DNA of 64,000 nucleotides from Verrucomicrobiaceae bacterium (GTDB taxonomy: Bacteria; Verrucomicrobiota; Verrucomicrobiia; Verrucomicrobiales; Verrucomicrobiaceae): assembly GCA_016713035.1 (NCBI GenBank), contig JADJPW010000002.1, positions 186,001 through 250,000 of the forward strand. The letters run 5' to 3'. Every line of letters starts with the position of its first letter. Position 1 is the stretch's first letter. The notes under the pieces were generated by a model. That model was not told the DNA's origin. It saw nothing but the letters and a program-made list of their open reading frames with translations, and searched no databases. Shown one piece after another: positions 17,034 to 26,185 of this stretch. The translations under genes were made by a program, and so were the position numbers.

Positions 17034-18352
17034 GACAGGGAGACTGTTTTCTGACGGCTTAGGCGACTGACAGCGATGTTAAAGACAAGGAATGCCACGC
17101 CGATGAGGATGAAGGCTGTGCCTTTCACCAAAAGAGACAGCTCACTCTCCAACATGCGTGCGAGAATGAGAATGCAGAGAAGTGTGGCTCCCAGACGCGG
17201 AGCTCCCTGTCTACCGGTGAATTCCAAGATGATCAGCCCGACACCCAGGACAGCGAGATAGAGCGTCGATAGCCACGGCAGCCATGCAGCAGCATGCGTC
17301 CCCGCCAAAAGAGCAAAGAGTGGCGTCAGCAATGTCGCTCCCACAGCCAGCACGGCATAGCGCCGCTGTCGGGCTGCAAGAATGCCAAAGAACACTGTCA
17401 GCACTACCAGCAGCCACCCCCAGGGTGTCCGCGTCGTTGCGGAGAAGCCGCGCATCACCTCCTGGGCGGAATTTGGCAATGTCATGATCAAGGCGTAGCC
17501 GAAAACAAAAAGGCCACCGAGCACCAGGTGCGGCTTTTGCCGCAGTGGGGCCTCAGCAGCACCACGAGACATGGGTAACAAAACAAAAACCACGGACGTC
17601 AGTGCCCAAAGCCAGACGGTATCCTCGAAATGCCGCCAATAACTTCCGTCGTTCCAACTTTGAGCACTATGGGCGGCTGCAAAGAATCCGAAAATGGCAC
17701 TGGAGGCCCAGATCCAACGCATCGGTATGGATAAGTCCTTCTCCAGCTTCCAGCCGGGCCATAGCGGGAGCAAACCCAGCAGCAGTAGCGGATAGGGCTT
17801 GGGGCGTGGATAGCAGACCAAACTTGGTTGGGGCTGGTTCACGGCCCACACTGCGATCCCTAATAAATAGAGAATGGAAACAGCCGTGCTCCGCATGCTC
17901 CAAATCAACGGAAGGCCCAACAACAGCCACCCAAAAAGGAAATCCGGCCAGTCACCACCCATGTTGTAAATCTGAGACACCAGAGCCAGACAGGCCCCGG
18001 CGGTGAGCATTTGGAGCAGTGCGGCGCTTTCCCGCACCCAGGTGGGGCAGGCGTCTCCTGCCCGCAGGGCAAAAAAACTCATGACCTGCGCGATCAACAA
18101 GGGGCCAAAAGCACACATCAACCTCGCTGGTCGAGAGAAGTCATCCCAGTTATAGGCCAATAAGGCGATCAAGCCTGAGCCAATGAGCAAGGCACCGAGA
18201 GAGCCCATGAAAAGCTGGGCTAGCCCGATGCCCTCTTGATTCACGGGATGCCGCTGACGCAGTGCGGCGGCATTTTCGGTGCTCAGTAGCCCCTCGCGTT
18301 CCCAGAGCGGGAGTTGTGTATGGAGCCATCGGTGGTGGGTACTGTCTTTCAT
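17030..18352 (-). CDS. DUF2157-type polytopic membrane protein
   Basis: 440 aa. The N-terminal about 60 residues are soluble (HRWLHTQLPLWEREGLLSTE..ALRQRH), as in DUF2157 where this segment binds no known ligand. About a dozen hydrophobic segments follow to the C terminus, ending in LSRQKTVSLS. The 4-bp overlap with the GDYXXLXY gene and their shared strand indicate a two-gene operon. The nearest gene downstream is convergent. No charged or metal-binding motif is conserved enough to suggest transport or catalysis, so the role remains open. Confidence 0.8.
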   Translation of the reverse strand: MKDSTHHRWLHTQLPLWEREGLLSTENAAALRQRHPVNQEGIGLAQLFMGSLGALLIGSGLIALLAYNWDDFSRPARLMCAFGPLLIAQVMSFFALRAGDACPTWVRESAALLQMLTAGACLALVSQIYNMGGDWPDFLFGWLLLGLPLIWSMRSTAVSILYLLGIAVWAVNQPQPSLVCYPRPKPYPLLLLGLLPLWPGWKLEKDLSIPMRWIWASSAIFGFFAAAHSAQSWNDGSYWRHFEDTVWLWALTSVVFVLLPMSRGAAEAPLRQKPHLVLGGLFVFGYALIMTLPNSAQEVMRGFSATTRTPWGWLLVVLTVFFGILAARQRRYAVLAVGATLLTPLFALLAGTHAAAWLPWLSTLYLAVLGVGLIILEFTGRQGAPRLGATLLCILILARMLESELSLLVKGTAFILIGVAFLVFNIAVSRLSRQKTVSLS

Positions 18353-18435
18353 CGCCGCAGTCTGTCACAGAGCGGCGTTAGTCGGTCATTGTTTTTCTCA
18401 ATGGAGCCATAACGAGCAGCAGCAGCCCTCCAGAA

Positions 18436-21400
18436 TCACTCCAGTGTGATGCCGTGCCAGTAGCCGAACTCCATGCTCCAGCCATTGGCGTGGCCTTCGA
18501 GGCGCAGCGTGACCTCCTGGCCCTTCCACTTGGTCAAATCGACCTCCACCGTCTTCCATCGCGGCTTTTCATGATCCACGGTCATCGTCTTGACCTCTTG
18601 ACCGTTGACCAAAACTTTGACCACCCAATCGCCGCGATCATCCGCCGCTACGTTGAAGGTCAGTTTCGCCTTCTCGACCTTCAGCTTTCGCTCAAAGCTC
18701 GCGGGCGTCTTCTTATCCGGGAAGGGGTGCATGAGCAGCACGTTCGTTTTGCCGTGGTATTCGGCCAGTTTGACCGGTGTACGCTCAAAATCGGGCGCGG
18801 AGACCTTCCACTCGGGATTCCACAGGCTGACGCTCTCCCAGTCGATGGCACGCCAATTGGTGCCTTTGGGCTTGGAGGCCGTTTCAGGCAGTTCGACGCC
18901 TTGGATGAGCAATTTCTTCTTTTCGGGTGTGAGCGGCCCTTCTTCCTGCGGAGCGAGAATATACCAAACGAGGTCGCGGAACGCCGCATCCGGCAAACCG
19001 CCGAATCCCATCGGCATGAGGCTCTGCTTCGTATTCGTGAGCGTGGCGATTTGATCGCGTGGGACGATCTGCGCCGCACCGCCGGCCCCGAGCAGCTTCA
19101 CATGCCCCGGCGTGTCCTCCACGATGCGTCCCGCGAGCGTGCGACCGTCCTTCGTGCTCACGGTGATGTTTTCGTAGCCGTTGCCGATGATTTGATTGGG
19201 GTCGATCACATTGGCCAAAAGCGCATCCAAGTTGCTGCGTCCGCTGCCGATGAGGTCCGGTCCCACCTTCTGCCCGCCGCCGTGGAACTCGTGGCAGACC
19301 ATGCACGTCGCCGTGAATAGCAGCTTACCATTCGCCAGATCCGGCTCGCCCGTGAGACAGGCCTGCTTCTTCGCCGCGATGAGGGATTTCACATCTTCCG
19401 ACGAATCCTGCCAGGCCCCGAGCACTTGGAAGGCGAGATCGCGGATGCCCTTGTCCTTGCTCGTCGCCAATGCACGCCGCACCGGCGCGGGAAAGCCTGC
19501 GGAAGGGACTGAACCATCGGCAATGCCTTTGAGAAGCACTCTTGTCCAATCGGAGCGGCTCGAAAGCGCCTCAATGGCAGCGTTGCGCACATGGAAGTCC
19601 TTGGATGCAGCTTGCGCAATCAAAGGCAGCACGAACTCGTCGCCCCCGAGATCCGCCGCCGCACGAATCGCCGCCACGGCGAGCGTGGTGGAGGTGCCTG
19701 GAGCCAGCAACGGCTTGAGGCCTTCCTTAACCGCGTCCGTTTTGACCTTCTGCAGCGATTGCAGCACCGCGATGCGATCTTTCTCCGGCTTCGAGGCATC
19801 GTGCAGTGCCACGATCATCTCCTTCACCGCCACTTCATCGCCCCACAGCACCGCGAGCGTCTGCGCATGCTTCCGCACGTCCGCATTCGACGACGCACGC
19901 CACCTCGCGAGACTGGCCGAGGCATCCTTCACCGGCTTGATCACGCCACCTTCTTGGCCTTTCACGAGGCCATCGAGCGCATGCGCGAGGAGGATGTCGT
20001 GAGCGGCGATCTTGTCGCAAAACTCTACCGCGAGATCGAGGTTCTCCGCCTTCCGCGTGTCGCAGAGCCGGCGCATTGTCTTGAGTGTCAAGATTCTCGA
20101 CAAAGGTTGGGTGGCAGGAGCTGTCTCAGCGAGTGTGTTGAGATGTGCTTCCGCATAAGCCTCCATGCGTCCTTCCATCAGCATCCAGATAGCCTGGGAC
20201 AGAACAGCATCGTTCGTCGTGGACGATGATACCAACAACGGACGCCAGTAGTCCATTGAGTTGTGGAAGAACTGCCCGGAGGTTCTAAATCCAGGAAGAC
20301 GTTCACTGTCGACTGTAAGCAGCAATCCAAAGTGCTTTCGAGCAGCTATCGATGCAGCGATCCTGACGGCAGGTTCGGGGTCTGAACAGAGTTGCGTCAT
20401 CGAAGGCCATTCGACCAGCTTCACCTTTTTCCCGCTGGGTTGCTCTCGATCATCAGTTGGCACCAGAGTGGCATCAGGGAATTCGCCCGTGAGACGTGCG
20501 GCCCATATGCGCAAGGATGGCTCGCGGTCTTTTGCGAGTGCATCAACCAATTGCAGGGTTGGCATTCGTCTGCCCGCAACCGCCCAAACGCTTTCAATAC
20601 GTGAGATCAGCGGTTTCGCCGAGTTGATGCCATCAGCGATCAACTGTGCATTGAGCGAAGATTCATTCCTCTCCACCAGCATCCTCCTCGCCATCCGGCG
20701 CATCCAGTTGTTGGGATGCTCCAGCGTTTTGACGAGGTCGGCGGTGGAGAGTTTTTTGAGGTCGGGGGGAGCGCGGACACTCTTGTCCGCATCTTGGGGG
20801 CTCGCTTCGCTCGCGGCGGACAGGAGTGTCCGCGCTCCTTTCTCCTGCCCATGCACCACCCGCCAAATCCGGCCGTATTGGCGGTCCACGCCTTCGGGAT
20901 TCGCCTTGGCGTTTTGGTAGCAGGGATACTTGTCGCACCAGTCCATGATCCAGAGGAAGCCATCGGGGCCGGTCTGGGTGCTGACGGGGCGGAACCAGCC
21001 GTCGTTGGCACGGAGGAAGTCGCGACGCGGCTCGCATTTGAAGGTGGCACCGACGGGCGTGAGCACTTCCTCGTGGATGGCGTTGTCGTGGATGTTGCCG
21101 ATGAAGGCGTGGCCGTGCGTGTCGGCGGGATAACGTCCGCCTTGATAAATCTGCACGCCGGCATAGGCGGCGCGGAAGTGTTTATGTTTCACGATGCTGG
21201 GCAGTAGCTCATACGCGTACGGATTCTCCGGCGCACCGCCTTGGCGCACGTAGATGCCGCCGGGAGCCATGTGGAAGAAGTGGTCGATGACGCAGGCGCT
21301 GACGAAGAAGTTCCCCGCAGCGTCGTAGTCGCAGCCCCATGGATTGCTGGTGCCATCGGCGAAGACTTCGAACTCCCATTTCGCTTCTTTTTCATGGCTC

Positions 21401-22122
21401 ATCGGGCGTGCGCGGCCAATGCCCGCATCAAATTTGAAGCCTTCGCTTTCCGGCTGGCCGGGGCGGCGGACTTTGCTGTTCGTGAAGACGCCGTGGGTCA
21501 TATAAAGCCAGCCGTCGGGGCCCCAGCAGAAGCTGTTCACAAGCTCGTGCGTGTCTTCGCGGCCAAAACCGGTCAAAACGACACGCCAGGCATCCGGTTG
21601 GTCGTCGCCGTCGTCATCGCGGAAGTGGATCAAATGCGGCTGCTGGCCGATGTAGATGCCGCCATCGCCACAGATGATCGCGGAGGCAAGATTGAGGCCC
21701 TGGACGAAGACGGTGCGCTTGTCGGCCTCGCCGTCGTTGTCGGTGTCTTCGAGGATGATGACGCGGTCGCGGGGAATCTTGTCACCCAGCTTTGGCATGG
21801 GGTGGTATTGATCATCCTTGGCCTCTGCGCCGAAGGGGCGCTGCTCGACGGGGAGCGGTGTGCCCTCGGGGTATTCGTAGGCCTCCACGACCCAGAGTCG
21901 GCCACGGTGATCCCAGGTCATGGCGACGGGATTTTGCACCATCGGCTCATGCGCAAAGCAGCGGACCTCGTAGCCTTCCGGGACGCTCATTTTGGCGCGG
22001 GCTTCCTCGGGTGTGGGGCAAGCGGTGGTGGCGGCGGCGCGTTCACCTTCGATTTCTTTGCCAGCGGCAAGCAGATCGGCGTTGAGGAGGAGGCAGCAGG
22101 AGAGGAGGACGAGTGGGCGCAT
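18436..22122 (-). CDS. PVC-type membrane-bound dehydrogenase with HEAT repeats and cytochrome c-like domain
   Basis: 1228 aa. The frame is open 58 codons further upstream, but the ATG at 22122 begins a proper signal peptide (MRPLVLLSCCLLLNADLLAAG). Order of parts: a beta-propeller dehydrogenase-like domain (VPEGYEVRCFAHEPMVQNPV, WDHRGRLWVVEAYEYPEG, DTDNDGEADKRTVF), a HEAT-repeat region (about 450-900), a haem-binding motif C940-M-V-C943-H944 in a cytochrome c-type domain, and a C-terminal carbohydrate-binding-like beta domain ending WSMEFGYWHGITLE. The family is greatly expanded in Verrucomicrobia and Planctomycetes and is thought to oxidise extracellular sugars or polysaccharides. A 71-bp palindromic repeat is read in frame at about residues 429-452. 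A LysR regulator lies 91 bp upstream. Confidence 0.88.
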   Translation of the reverse strand: MRPLVLLSCCLLLNADLLAAGKEIEGERAAATTACPTPEEARAKMSVPEGYEVRCFAHEPMVQNPVAMTWDHRGRLWVVEAYEYPEGTPLPVEQRPFGAEAKDDQYHPMPKLGDKIPRDRVIILEDTDNDGEADKRTVFVQGLNLASAIICGDGGIYIGQQPHLIHFRDDDGDDQPDAWRVVLTGFGREDTHELVNSFCWGPDGWLYMTHGVFTNSKVRRPGQPESEGFKFDAGIGRARPMSHEKEAKWEFEVFADGTSNPWGCDYDAAGNFFVSACVIDHFFHMAPGGIYVRQGGAPENPYAYELLPSIVKHKHFRAAYAGVQIYQGGRYPADTHGHAFIGNIHDNAIHEEVLTPVGATFKCEPRRDFLRANDGWFRPVSTQTGPDGFLWIMDWCDKYPCYQNAKANPEGVDRQYGRIWRVVHGQEKGARTLLSAASEASPQDADKSVRAPPDLKKLSTADLVKTLEHPNNWMRRMARRMLVERNESSLNAQLIADGINSAKPLISRIESVWAVAGRRMPTLQLVDALAKDREPSLRIWAARLTGEFPDATLVPTDDREQPSGKKVKLVEWPSMTQLCSDPEPAVRIAASIAARKHFGLLLTVDSERLPGFRTSGQFFHNSMDYWRPLLVSSSTTNDAVLSQAIWMLMEGRMEAYAEAHLNTLAETAPATQPLSRILTLKTMRRLCDTRKAENLDLAVEFCDKIAAHDILLAHALDGLVKGQEGGVIKPVKDASASLARWRASSNADVRKHAQTLAVLWGDEVAVKEMIVALHDASKPEKDRIAVLQSLQKVKTDAVKEGLKPLLAPGTSTTLAVAAIRAAADLGGDEFVLPLIAQAASKDFHVRNAAIEALSSRSDWTRVLLKGIADGSVPSAGFPAPVRRALATSKDKGIRDLAFQVLGAWQDSSEDVKSLIAAKKQACLTGEPDLANGKLLFTATCMVCHEFHGGGQKVGPDLIGSGRSNLDALLANVIDPNQIIGNGYENITVSTKDGRTLAGRIVEDTPGHVKLLGAGGAAQIVPRDQIATLTNTKQSLMPMGFGGLPDAAFRDLVWYILAPQEEGPLTPEKKKLLIQGVELPETASKPKGTNWRAIDWESVSLWNPEWKVSAPDFERTPVKLAEYHGKTNVLLMHPFPDKKTPASFERKLKVEKAKLTFNVAADDRGDWVVKVLVNGQEVKTMTVDHEKPRWKTVEVDLTKWKGQEVTLRLEGHANGWSMEFGYWHGITLE
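20768..20838. repeat. palindromic element read through in the PVC dehydrogenase gene
   Basis: Two 23-bp arms (20768-20790 and 20816-20838) match as inverted repeats at 22 of 23 positions; the outer arm is GGAGCGCGGACAC/GTGTCCGCGCTCC. The loop contains a smaller hairpin (GGCTCGCTTCGCTCGC). In the gene it codes for roughly ARTLLSAASEASPQDADKSV, between the propeller and the HEAT region, where a linker can tolerate extra residues. Confidence 0.8.
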
Positions 22123-22213
22123 GAAAAAGTGTGTGTGTGGTGAAAACAACGTGCCGCTGATGATTCTCTCAAGTCGTGTTCCACTGGTGGGAGCTGTTTT
22201 TTCCGCTAGGCAC

Positions 22214-23083
22214 TCACATCTCCGCGGCCATGGCGCGGGCTTCTTCGATGAATTGCTCGCCGAGCGGGGTGAGGCGGCCGATCCACATCGCGCCAAAGGC
22301 GATGGCGGGAAAATCGGGCAGCGGGAGCATCTTTACACCGTCTGGCTGCGGCACGCGGGGCATGTGCAGCGATAATCCGGCCCCAAAGCCGCCTGCGACG
22401 TAGCGTGCGACGGTATCGAGGCTGCCGACCTCCAGGCTGGTGATCCATTCTGCGCCGCGCTGGCGCAGTGCGGACTGAAACTCGCGCACGAGCGCATCCA
22501 CGGCATCCAATGCGATGAGCGGTAGGTCGATGCGGTCGGCATCGAGGATCTGCGAGGCTTTGCTGTAGCCGGTGTTTTTTGAAACGAGCAGGCACATCGG
22601 TAGGCGCAGCAGCTCGCGTGTCTCGATGTTGGGTGGTGGCTTTTCGGTGAGGGTGGAGAGTCCGAGGTCGATCTCCTGCGTGGCAAGGAGTTGCTCGATG
22701 TTGTGCTGGCGGCCCTCTGTGAGGGTGAAATGAAAGCCCTTCACGCGGCGGCGCATGCGGGCACAGAGCTCTGGCAAGTACTCACGCTGCACGATCTCTG
22801 GCGCGGCGATGCGTAGCCGCGTCTCGCCGCCACCACGGATACGCTCGGCCACATCATCGAGCCCTTTAAAGAAGGGTGTGATGTGATCGTAGAGCAACTG
22901 GCCCTCACGCGTGAGCTGGAATGGCCGCCGCTGATAGAGCGTGCATCCCAGGGTGTCTTCGAGCTGGAGAATCTGCGCACTGATCGCTGGCTGCTGGATG
23001 CCATAGGGCATGGCCCGCGCCGCTGCGCTGACGCCGCCGTGGCGGGCGACGAAGTAGAAGAGTTCGAGGTGGTGGACGTTCAT
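22214..23083 (-). CDS. LysR-family transcriptional regulator
   Basis: 289 aa with the usual LysR layout: an N-terminal winged helix-turn-helix (HHLELFYFVARHGGVSAAAR...IQQPAISAQILQLED) over about the first 65 residues and a periplasmic-binding-protein-like effector domain after it (TRLRIAAPEIVQREYLPELC onward). The length is normal for the family. It is transcribed in the same direction as the PVC dehydrogenase 91 bp downstream, so it may regulate that gene or simply sit beside it. The effector cannot be inferred from sequence. Confidence 0.9.
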   Translation of the reverse strand: MNVHHLELFYFVARHGGVSAAARAMPYGIQQPAISAQILQLEDTLGCTLYQRRPFQLTREGQLLYDHITPFFKGLDDVAERIRGGGETRLRIAAPEIVQREYLPELCARMRRRVKGFHFTLTEGRQHNIEQLLATQEIDLGLSTLTEKPPPNIETRELLRLPMCLLVSKNTGYSKASQILDADRIDLPLIALDAVDALVREFQSALRQRGAEWITSLEVGSLDTVARYVAGGFGAGLSLHMPRVPQPDGVKMLPLPDFPAIAFGAMWIGRLTPLGEQFIEEARAMAAEM

Positions 23084-23140
23084 GGGAGCGGGGAGCTGGG
23101 AGAAGACAGATGAGAGAAGATAGATGAGAGAAGATAGAGG

Positions 23141-23722
23141 TTAGCCGCCGCAGACTTTGCAGGGGCGGCCGTCGGTGGGCTGGCAGGGGAATTGGGCGTT
23201 GTAGTATTGGCATTTCGCGTTGTGGCGCACACCGGCTTTGCTGAGGCTCCAGCCTGCGGGCGGATCGGTGCCGGGTGGGGCGGTGGGGGCGGGGGATTTT
23301 GCGCTGGCGAGCTTGCGTGGCTGGGCGACCTCTGTGGTGGCGATGACGAGCACGCTGGAGGCGAGTAGGGTCTTCCCAGTGGCCTCCATGTCATCGGTGA
23401 GTGATCCGCTGCGCAGGCCGGTCTGGCCGGGGATTTTCTCCAAGAGGGCCGAGATGGCCGCCGTGCCCACGCAGGAGCCGAGAACGGACGTGGGGTCTTT
23501 TTCAGATGCGCTGCTGCTCCGGGTGCTTTTGCGGCCTGTGGTCTGAGTTTGGAAGAAAAAGCCGAAAACATCGCCCTTTTCGCCGATGACGTAGCCGCCG
23601 GGATTTTCCGGCGTCAGCCGCGCATCATGCTCGAAGCTGCCACTGCTGCCAAAACGGCTGACGATGCCGCGTGTGACCGTGGGACGAGCGTAGAGGCCTT
23701 TTTTCGTGCTATTTGAGCTCAT
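23141..23722 (-). CDS. C-terminal part of a split HtrA/trypsin-like protein
   Basis: 193-aa frame starting at ATG 23722 and overlapping the previous stop by 14 bp. TVTRGIVSRFGSSGSFEHDA followed by RLTPENPGGYVIGEKGDVFG aligns by eye with the strand/loop of HtrA-type proteases that carries the catalytic serine (normally GNSGGP followed by GEVVGI). The serine is missing here (E-N-P-G-G-Y), so the domain would be inactive. The tail ends in a short Cys-rich motif (CQYYNAQFPCQPTDGRPCKV). Because the first half of the same domain ends exactly upstream in another frame, this is most likely the second half of one gene separated by a +1 frameshift; an overlapping, translationally coupled gene is the alternative. 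Confidence 0.6.
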   Translation of the reverse strand: MSSNSTKKGLYARPTVTRGIVSRFGSSGSFEHDARLTPENPGGYVIGEKGDVFGFFFQTQTTGRKSTRSSSASEKDPTSVLGSCVGTAAISALLEKIPGQTGLRSGSLTDDMEATGKTLLASSVLVIATTEVAQPRKLASAKSPAPTAPPGTDPPAGWSLSKAGVRHNAKCQYYNAQFPCQPTDGRPCKVCGG

Positions 23723-24578
23723 AACTGAGGGCAAAAATGGGCATGCCCACCTCTGGCGTCTTCTTGGTGCCGATGCGGGCGGGCTCCACCGGCACTGCGC
23801 TGGTGAGGAGCATGATGTCTGGCGTTTTGATGTCGGCCCCGGCTTTATCTTTGGGGAAAAAAGGCGTCGCAACGTGGTCTTTGCCATCGTGATGGATGAC
23901 CAGTGTCTTCGCGTCCTTCGCGAGCTCGGGGTCGATGGCGGTGAGGCCATTTTTGCCGATCACCACCCCGAAGCCGATGCGCGTGATGATTTGCACATCC
24001 GGCTCGATCACGTTCGGGGCCTGCTTGGCGGTATCGCCACCGCTGGCGGCCATGACCTCACTCCACACACGAGTGGCCTCCTCCGCACTCAGCGCAAAGG
24101 CACGCACCATCGCGGCATCGCCCTGGAGCGGGTGGTAGGTGCGTCCACCGGCTCCGTAGAGCATGCGGCCCTCCATGCGCTCCCCCTGGCGATGCGCGGA
24201 GGAGTCTGCGGTGACGAGAAAGATCGTCTCTCCCGTGTAGAGCCGCGTGGTGGCCTTTGGGTCTATGGGCAGCGCTAGGCGGCAAATCCACCCGCTGCCA
24301 TCCTCCACGCGGTGGGAGAACTCCAAAGCCTGCGGTCCCAGCTTGGTCGCCGCCTCAGTGATGTACTGCGCATTTTTGGCAAACTCACGATCCGCTGCGG
24401 AAAAGGCCGCCAGCGGGAAGGCTGCATTTTTGCCGCCACCGCTATCGAGCACCAGCTTCTCCCCCTGCACCGCGACGAAGGTGGCCTCAAAGGTCTTTTT
24501 GCCGTCAGAGCTAGACCACTCGCGGCCATACACGGCGGCAGTGCAGACGACGAGGAGCGCGAGGAGTCGGGAGTGCAT
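23709..24578 (-). CDS. SHD1-like domain protein with degenerate trypsin-like region (5' part of split gene)
   Basis: 289 aa with a signal peptide (MHSRLLALLVVCTAAVYG). An N-terminal SHD1-like unit follows (REWSSSDGKKTFEATFVAVQ, KNAAFPLAAFSAADREF), the pattern R.W...G...EA.....G..V.L....G....P...LS..D common in secreted PVC proteins. After about residue 195, GVVIGKNGLTAIDPELAKDA, LVIHHDGKDHVATPFFPKD and VGMPIFALSYEL track the first half of an HtrA protease domain (G.GVVIG..G...TNAHV..., G.PVFAIG.PLG). The catalytic His position reads AIDPEL, so it is not an active enzyme. The reading frame stops at TAG 23709-23711, just where the domain should continue into the next frame. Confidence 0.7.
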   Translation of the reverse strand: MHSRLLALLVVCTAAVYGREWSSSDGKKTFEATFVAVQGEKLVLDSGGGKNAAFPLAAFSAADREFAKNAQYITEAATKLGPQALEFSHRVEDGSGWICRLALPIDPKATTRLYTGETIFLVTADSSAHRQGERMEGRMLYGAGGRTYHPLQGDAAMVRAFALSAEEATRVWSEVMAASGGDTAKQAPNVIEPDVQIITRIGFGVVIGKNGLTAIDPELAKDAKTLVIHHDGKDHVATPFFPKDKAGADIKTPDIMLLTSAVPVEPARIGTKKTPEVGMPIFALSYELK

Positions 24579-24674
24579 GGTCGCACGAGCGTAGGGGACT
24601 GCTCCATCGCAGTCAAGCCACGCTAGACAGCGTAGCGCAGGCGCGTTAAACCCTCACTGCTCCATCATCCACAC

Positions 24675-25391
24675 ATGAAACCGCTCCTCACGTTCATCAC
24701 CCTCGCTGCACTCACTCTGACCGCCGCCGCTGGCGAAGTCGAAATCTTCAATGGCAAAGACCTCACAGGCTGGGAGGGCAATAAAGACCTCTGGAGCGTG
24801 AAGGACGGCGCTATCACCGGCATCACACCTGCTGATCCGGCCAATCCCGCCAAAGGCATCATCAAGCACAATACCTTCCTCGTCTGGAAAGCAGGCAAGG
24901 TCAGCGACTTCGAGCTCACCTTCCAATACCGCATCGAAAAAGGGAACTCCGGTGTGCAATACCGCAGCAAGGAGCTGACTCCTGGAGAGTTCGGCCCGAT
25001 CATCAGCGGCTATCAGGCCGACTTCGAGGCGGGCAAGACCTACAGTGGCATCCTTTATGAAGAAAGAGGCCGCGGCATCCTCGCCAAGCGTGGTGAAAAA
25101 ACCGTCATCAAGCCCGGCGCAGATGGCAAAAAGCCCACCGTGGAAGTCACTGGCAGCGTCGGCGACTCCGCGGCCATCCAGGCCGCCATCAAAGAAGAGC
25201 AATGGAATGACTACAAAATCATCGCCAAAGGCAACCATGTGCAGCACTTCATCAACGGCATGCAGACCATCGACGTGACCGACGACGACAGCGCCAATGC
25301 GCCGAAGGAAGGCCTGCTCGCTCTCCAGATCCATCAAGGGCCGCCCATGGTCGTGCAGTTCAAGAACTTCAAGCTCATCGAAACCAAGTAA
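24675..25391 (+). CDS. secreted DUF1080 (3-keto-disaccharide hydrolase-type) protein
   Basis: 238 aa with a signal peptide (MKPLLTFITLAALTLTAAAG) and one DUF1080 domain: EVEIFNGKDLTGWEGNKDLW at the start, DFELTFQYRIEKGNSGVQYR in the middle and a C-terminal strand pair (GPPMVVQFKNFKL). The fold is a concanavalin-like jelly roll. Members have been assigned 3-keto-glucoside/3-keto-disaccharide hydrolase activity, fitting the nearby GFO/IDH and PVC dehydrogenase proteins that could generate 3-keto sugars. The following gene starts 16 bp downstream on the same strand, suggesting co-transcription. Confidence 0.9.
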   Translation: MKPLLTFITLAALTLTAAAGEVEIFNGKDLTGWEGNKDLWSVKDGAITGITPADPANPAKGIIKHNTFLVWKAGKVSDFELTFQYRIEKGNSGVQYRSKELTPGEFGPIISGYQADFEAGKTYSGILYEERGRGILAKRGEKTVIKPGADGKKPTVEVTGSVGDSAAIQAAIKEEQWNDYKIIAKGNHVQHFINGMQTIDVTDDDSANAPKEGLLALQIHQGPPMVVQFKNFKLIETK

Positions 25392-25406
25392 TCTCCTGCG
25401 ACCATC

Positions 25407-26117
25407 ATGCTTATGCGGTTTCTTTTTGCCCTCTTCCTCACCGCCATCGCCACTCCGGCGCTGGCGGACACGGAGTACATCGTCGTCAGCGGCGGGCCTG
25501 CTGTGCGGCAGTTTGAGGACCTGCGAAAGCCCGGTGAGCAGCATGACCGCTGGTGGGGGAACTTCATCCGCACCGCCCGCGTGCGCATGCAGGAGATCCA
25601 CAAGACCGCACCCGCAGGCACACACATCACCTGGCTGGTGTACCGTGATGGCTACGTGCGCCGTGGTGCCTCCGAGCGGCAGCCCCACACGCATAATGTG
25701 GAGAGCGTGCCAAAGGCTTACCCCTTCATCAAGCTGGTGTGGTTCCGCAGCACCGATGAGCTCATCCGCTACATCAATGGCGGCATGAGCCGCTGGAGCA
25801 CCAAGATCAGCGGCTTCGAGTACTTCGGTCACTCGAACAAATACAGCTTCATGTTTGATTACAGCAGCGACACCTACGCCACCTCCACCTGCTGGCTGCA
25901 TCAGTCCCAGTTAGGCCGGATCAAAGGCAGCTCCTTTGCCCGCAATGCCTACTGCAAGAGCTGGGGCTGCCACACTGCCGAAAGCATGAGCGGTGAGTGG
26001 AAGCGCCACACCGGCACGCGGCTCATCGGTGCCATGGGCAAGACCGACTACAGCGACATGCATCTGCGTAGCTGGCACGTCGGCCTCTCCTCGGGTGCCT
26101 TTTGGAGTGAGCGCTGA
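25407..26117 (+). CDS. secreted protein of unknown function
   Basis: 236 aa. The signal peptide (RFLFALFLTAIATPALA) can start at the first or third codon. The mature part reads TEYIVVSGGPAVRQFEDLRK, then HITWLVYRDGYVRRGASERQ, FEYFGHSNKYSFMFDYSSDT and NAYCKSWGCHTAESMSGEWK. The FGHSN and SWGCHTAE segments recall caspase-like or Clp-type folds in which a His and a Cys follow beta strands (the GHG...G..C pattern), so a divergent caspase/CHAT-like domain is possible, but I cannot support this from sequence alone. It follows the DUF1080 gene by 16 bp and ends before a large palindromic repeat. Confidence 0.75.
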   Translation: MLMRFLFALFLTAIATPALADTEYIVVSGGPAVRQFEDLRKPGEQHDRWWGNFIRTARVRMQEIHKTAPAGTHITWLVYRDGYVRRGASERQPHTHNVESVPKAYPFIKLVWFRSTDELIRYINGGMSRWSTKISGFEYFGHSNKYSFMFDYSSDTYATSTCWLHQSQLGRIKGSSFARNAYCKSWGCHTAESMSGEWKRHTGTRLIGAMGKTDYSDMHLRSWHVGLSSGAFWSER

Positions 26118-26185
26118 GTCTCCGCTGCGCTCAGAACAACTTGGTGGGCGGTGTTTGAAAATCGTCCACAGGCAACGAAAAAGGC

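Noticed and set aside
23084..23140. Short GAGAAGATAGATGA-type direct repeats between LysR and the split HtrA gene
   Set aside because: Too short and degenerate to call more than a possible dispersed repeat; no regulatory role is supported.
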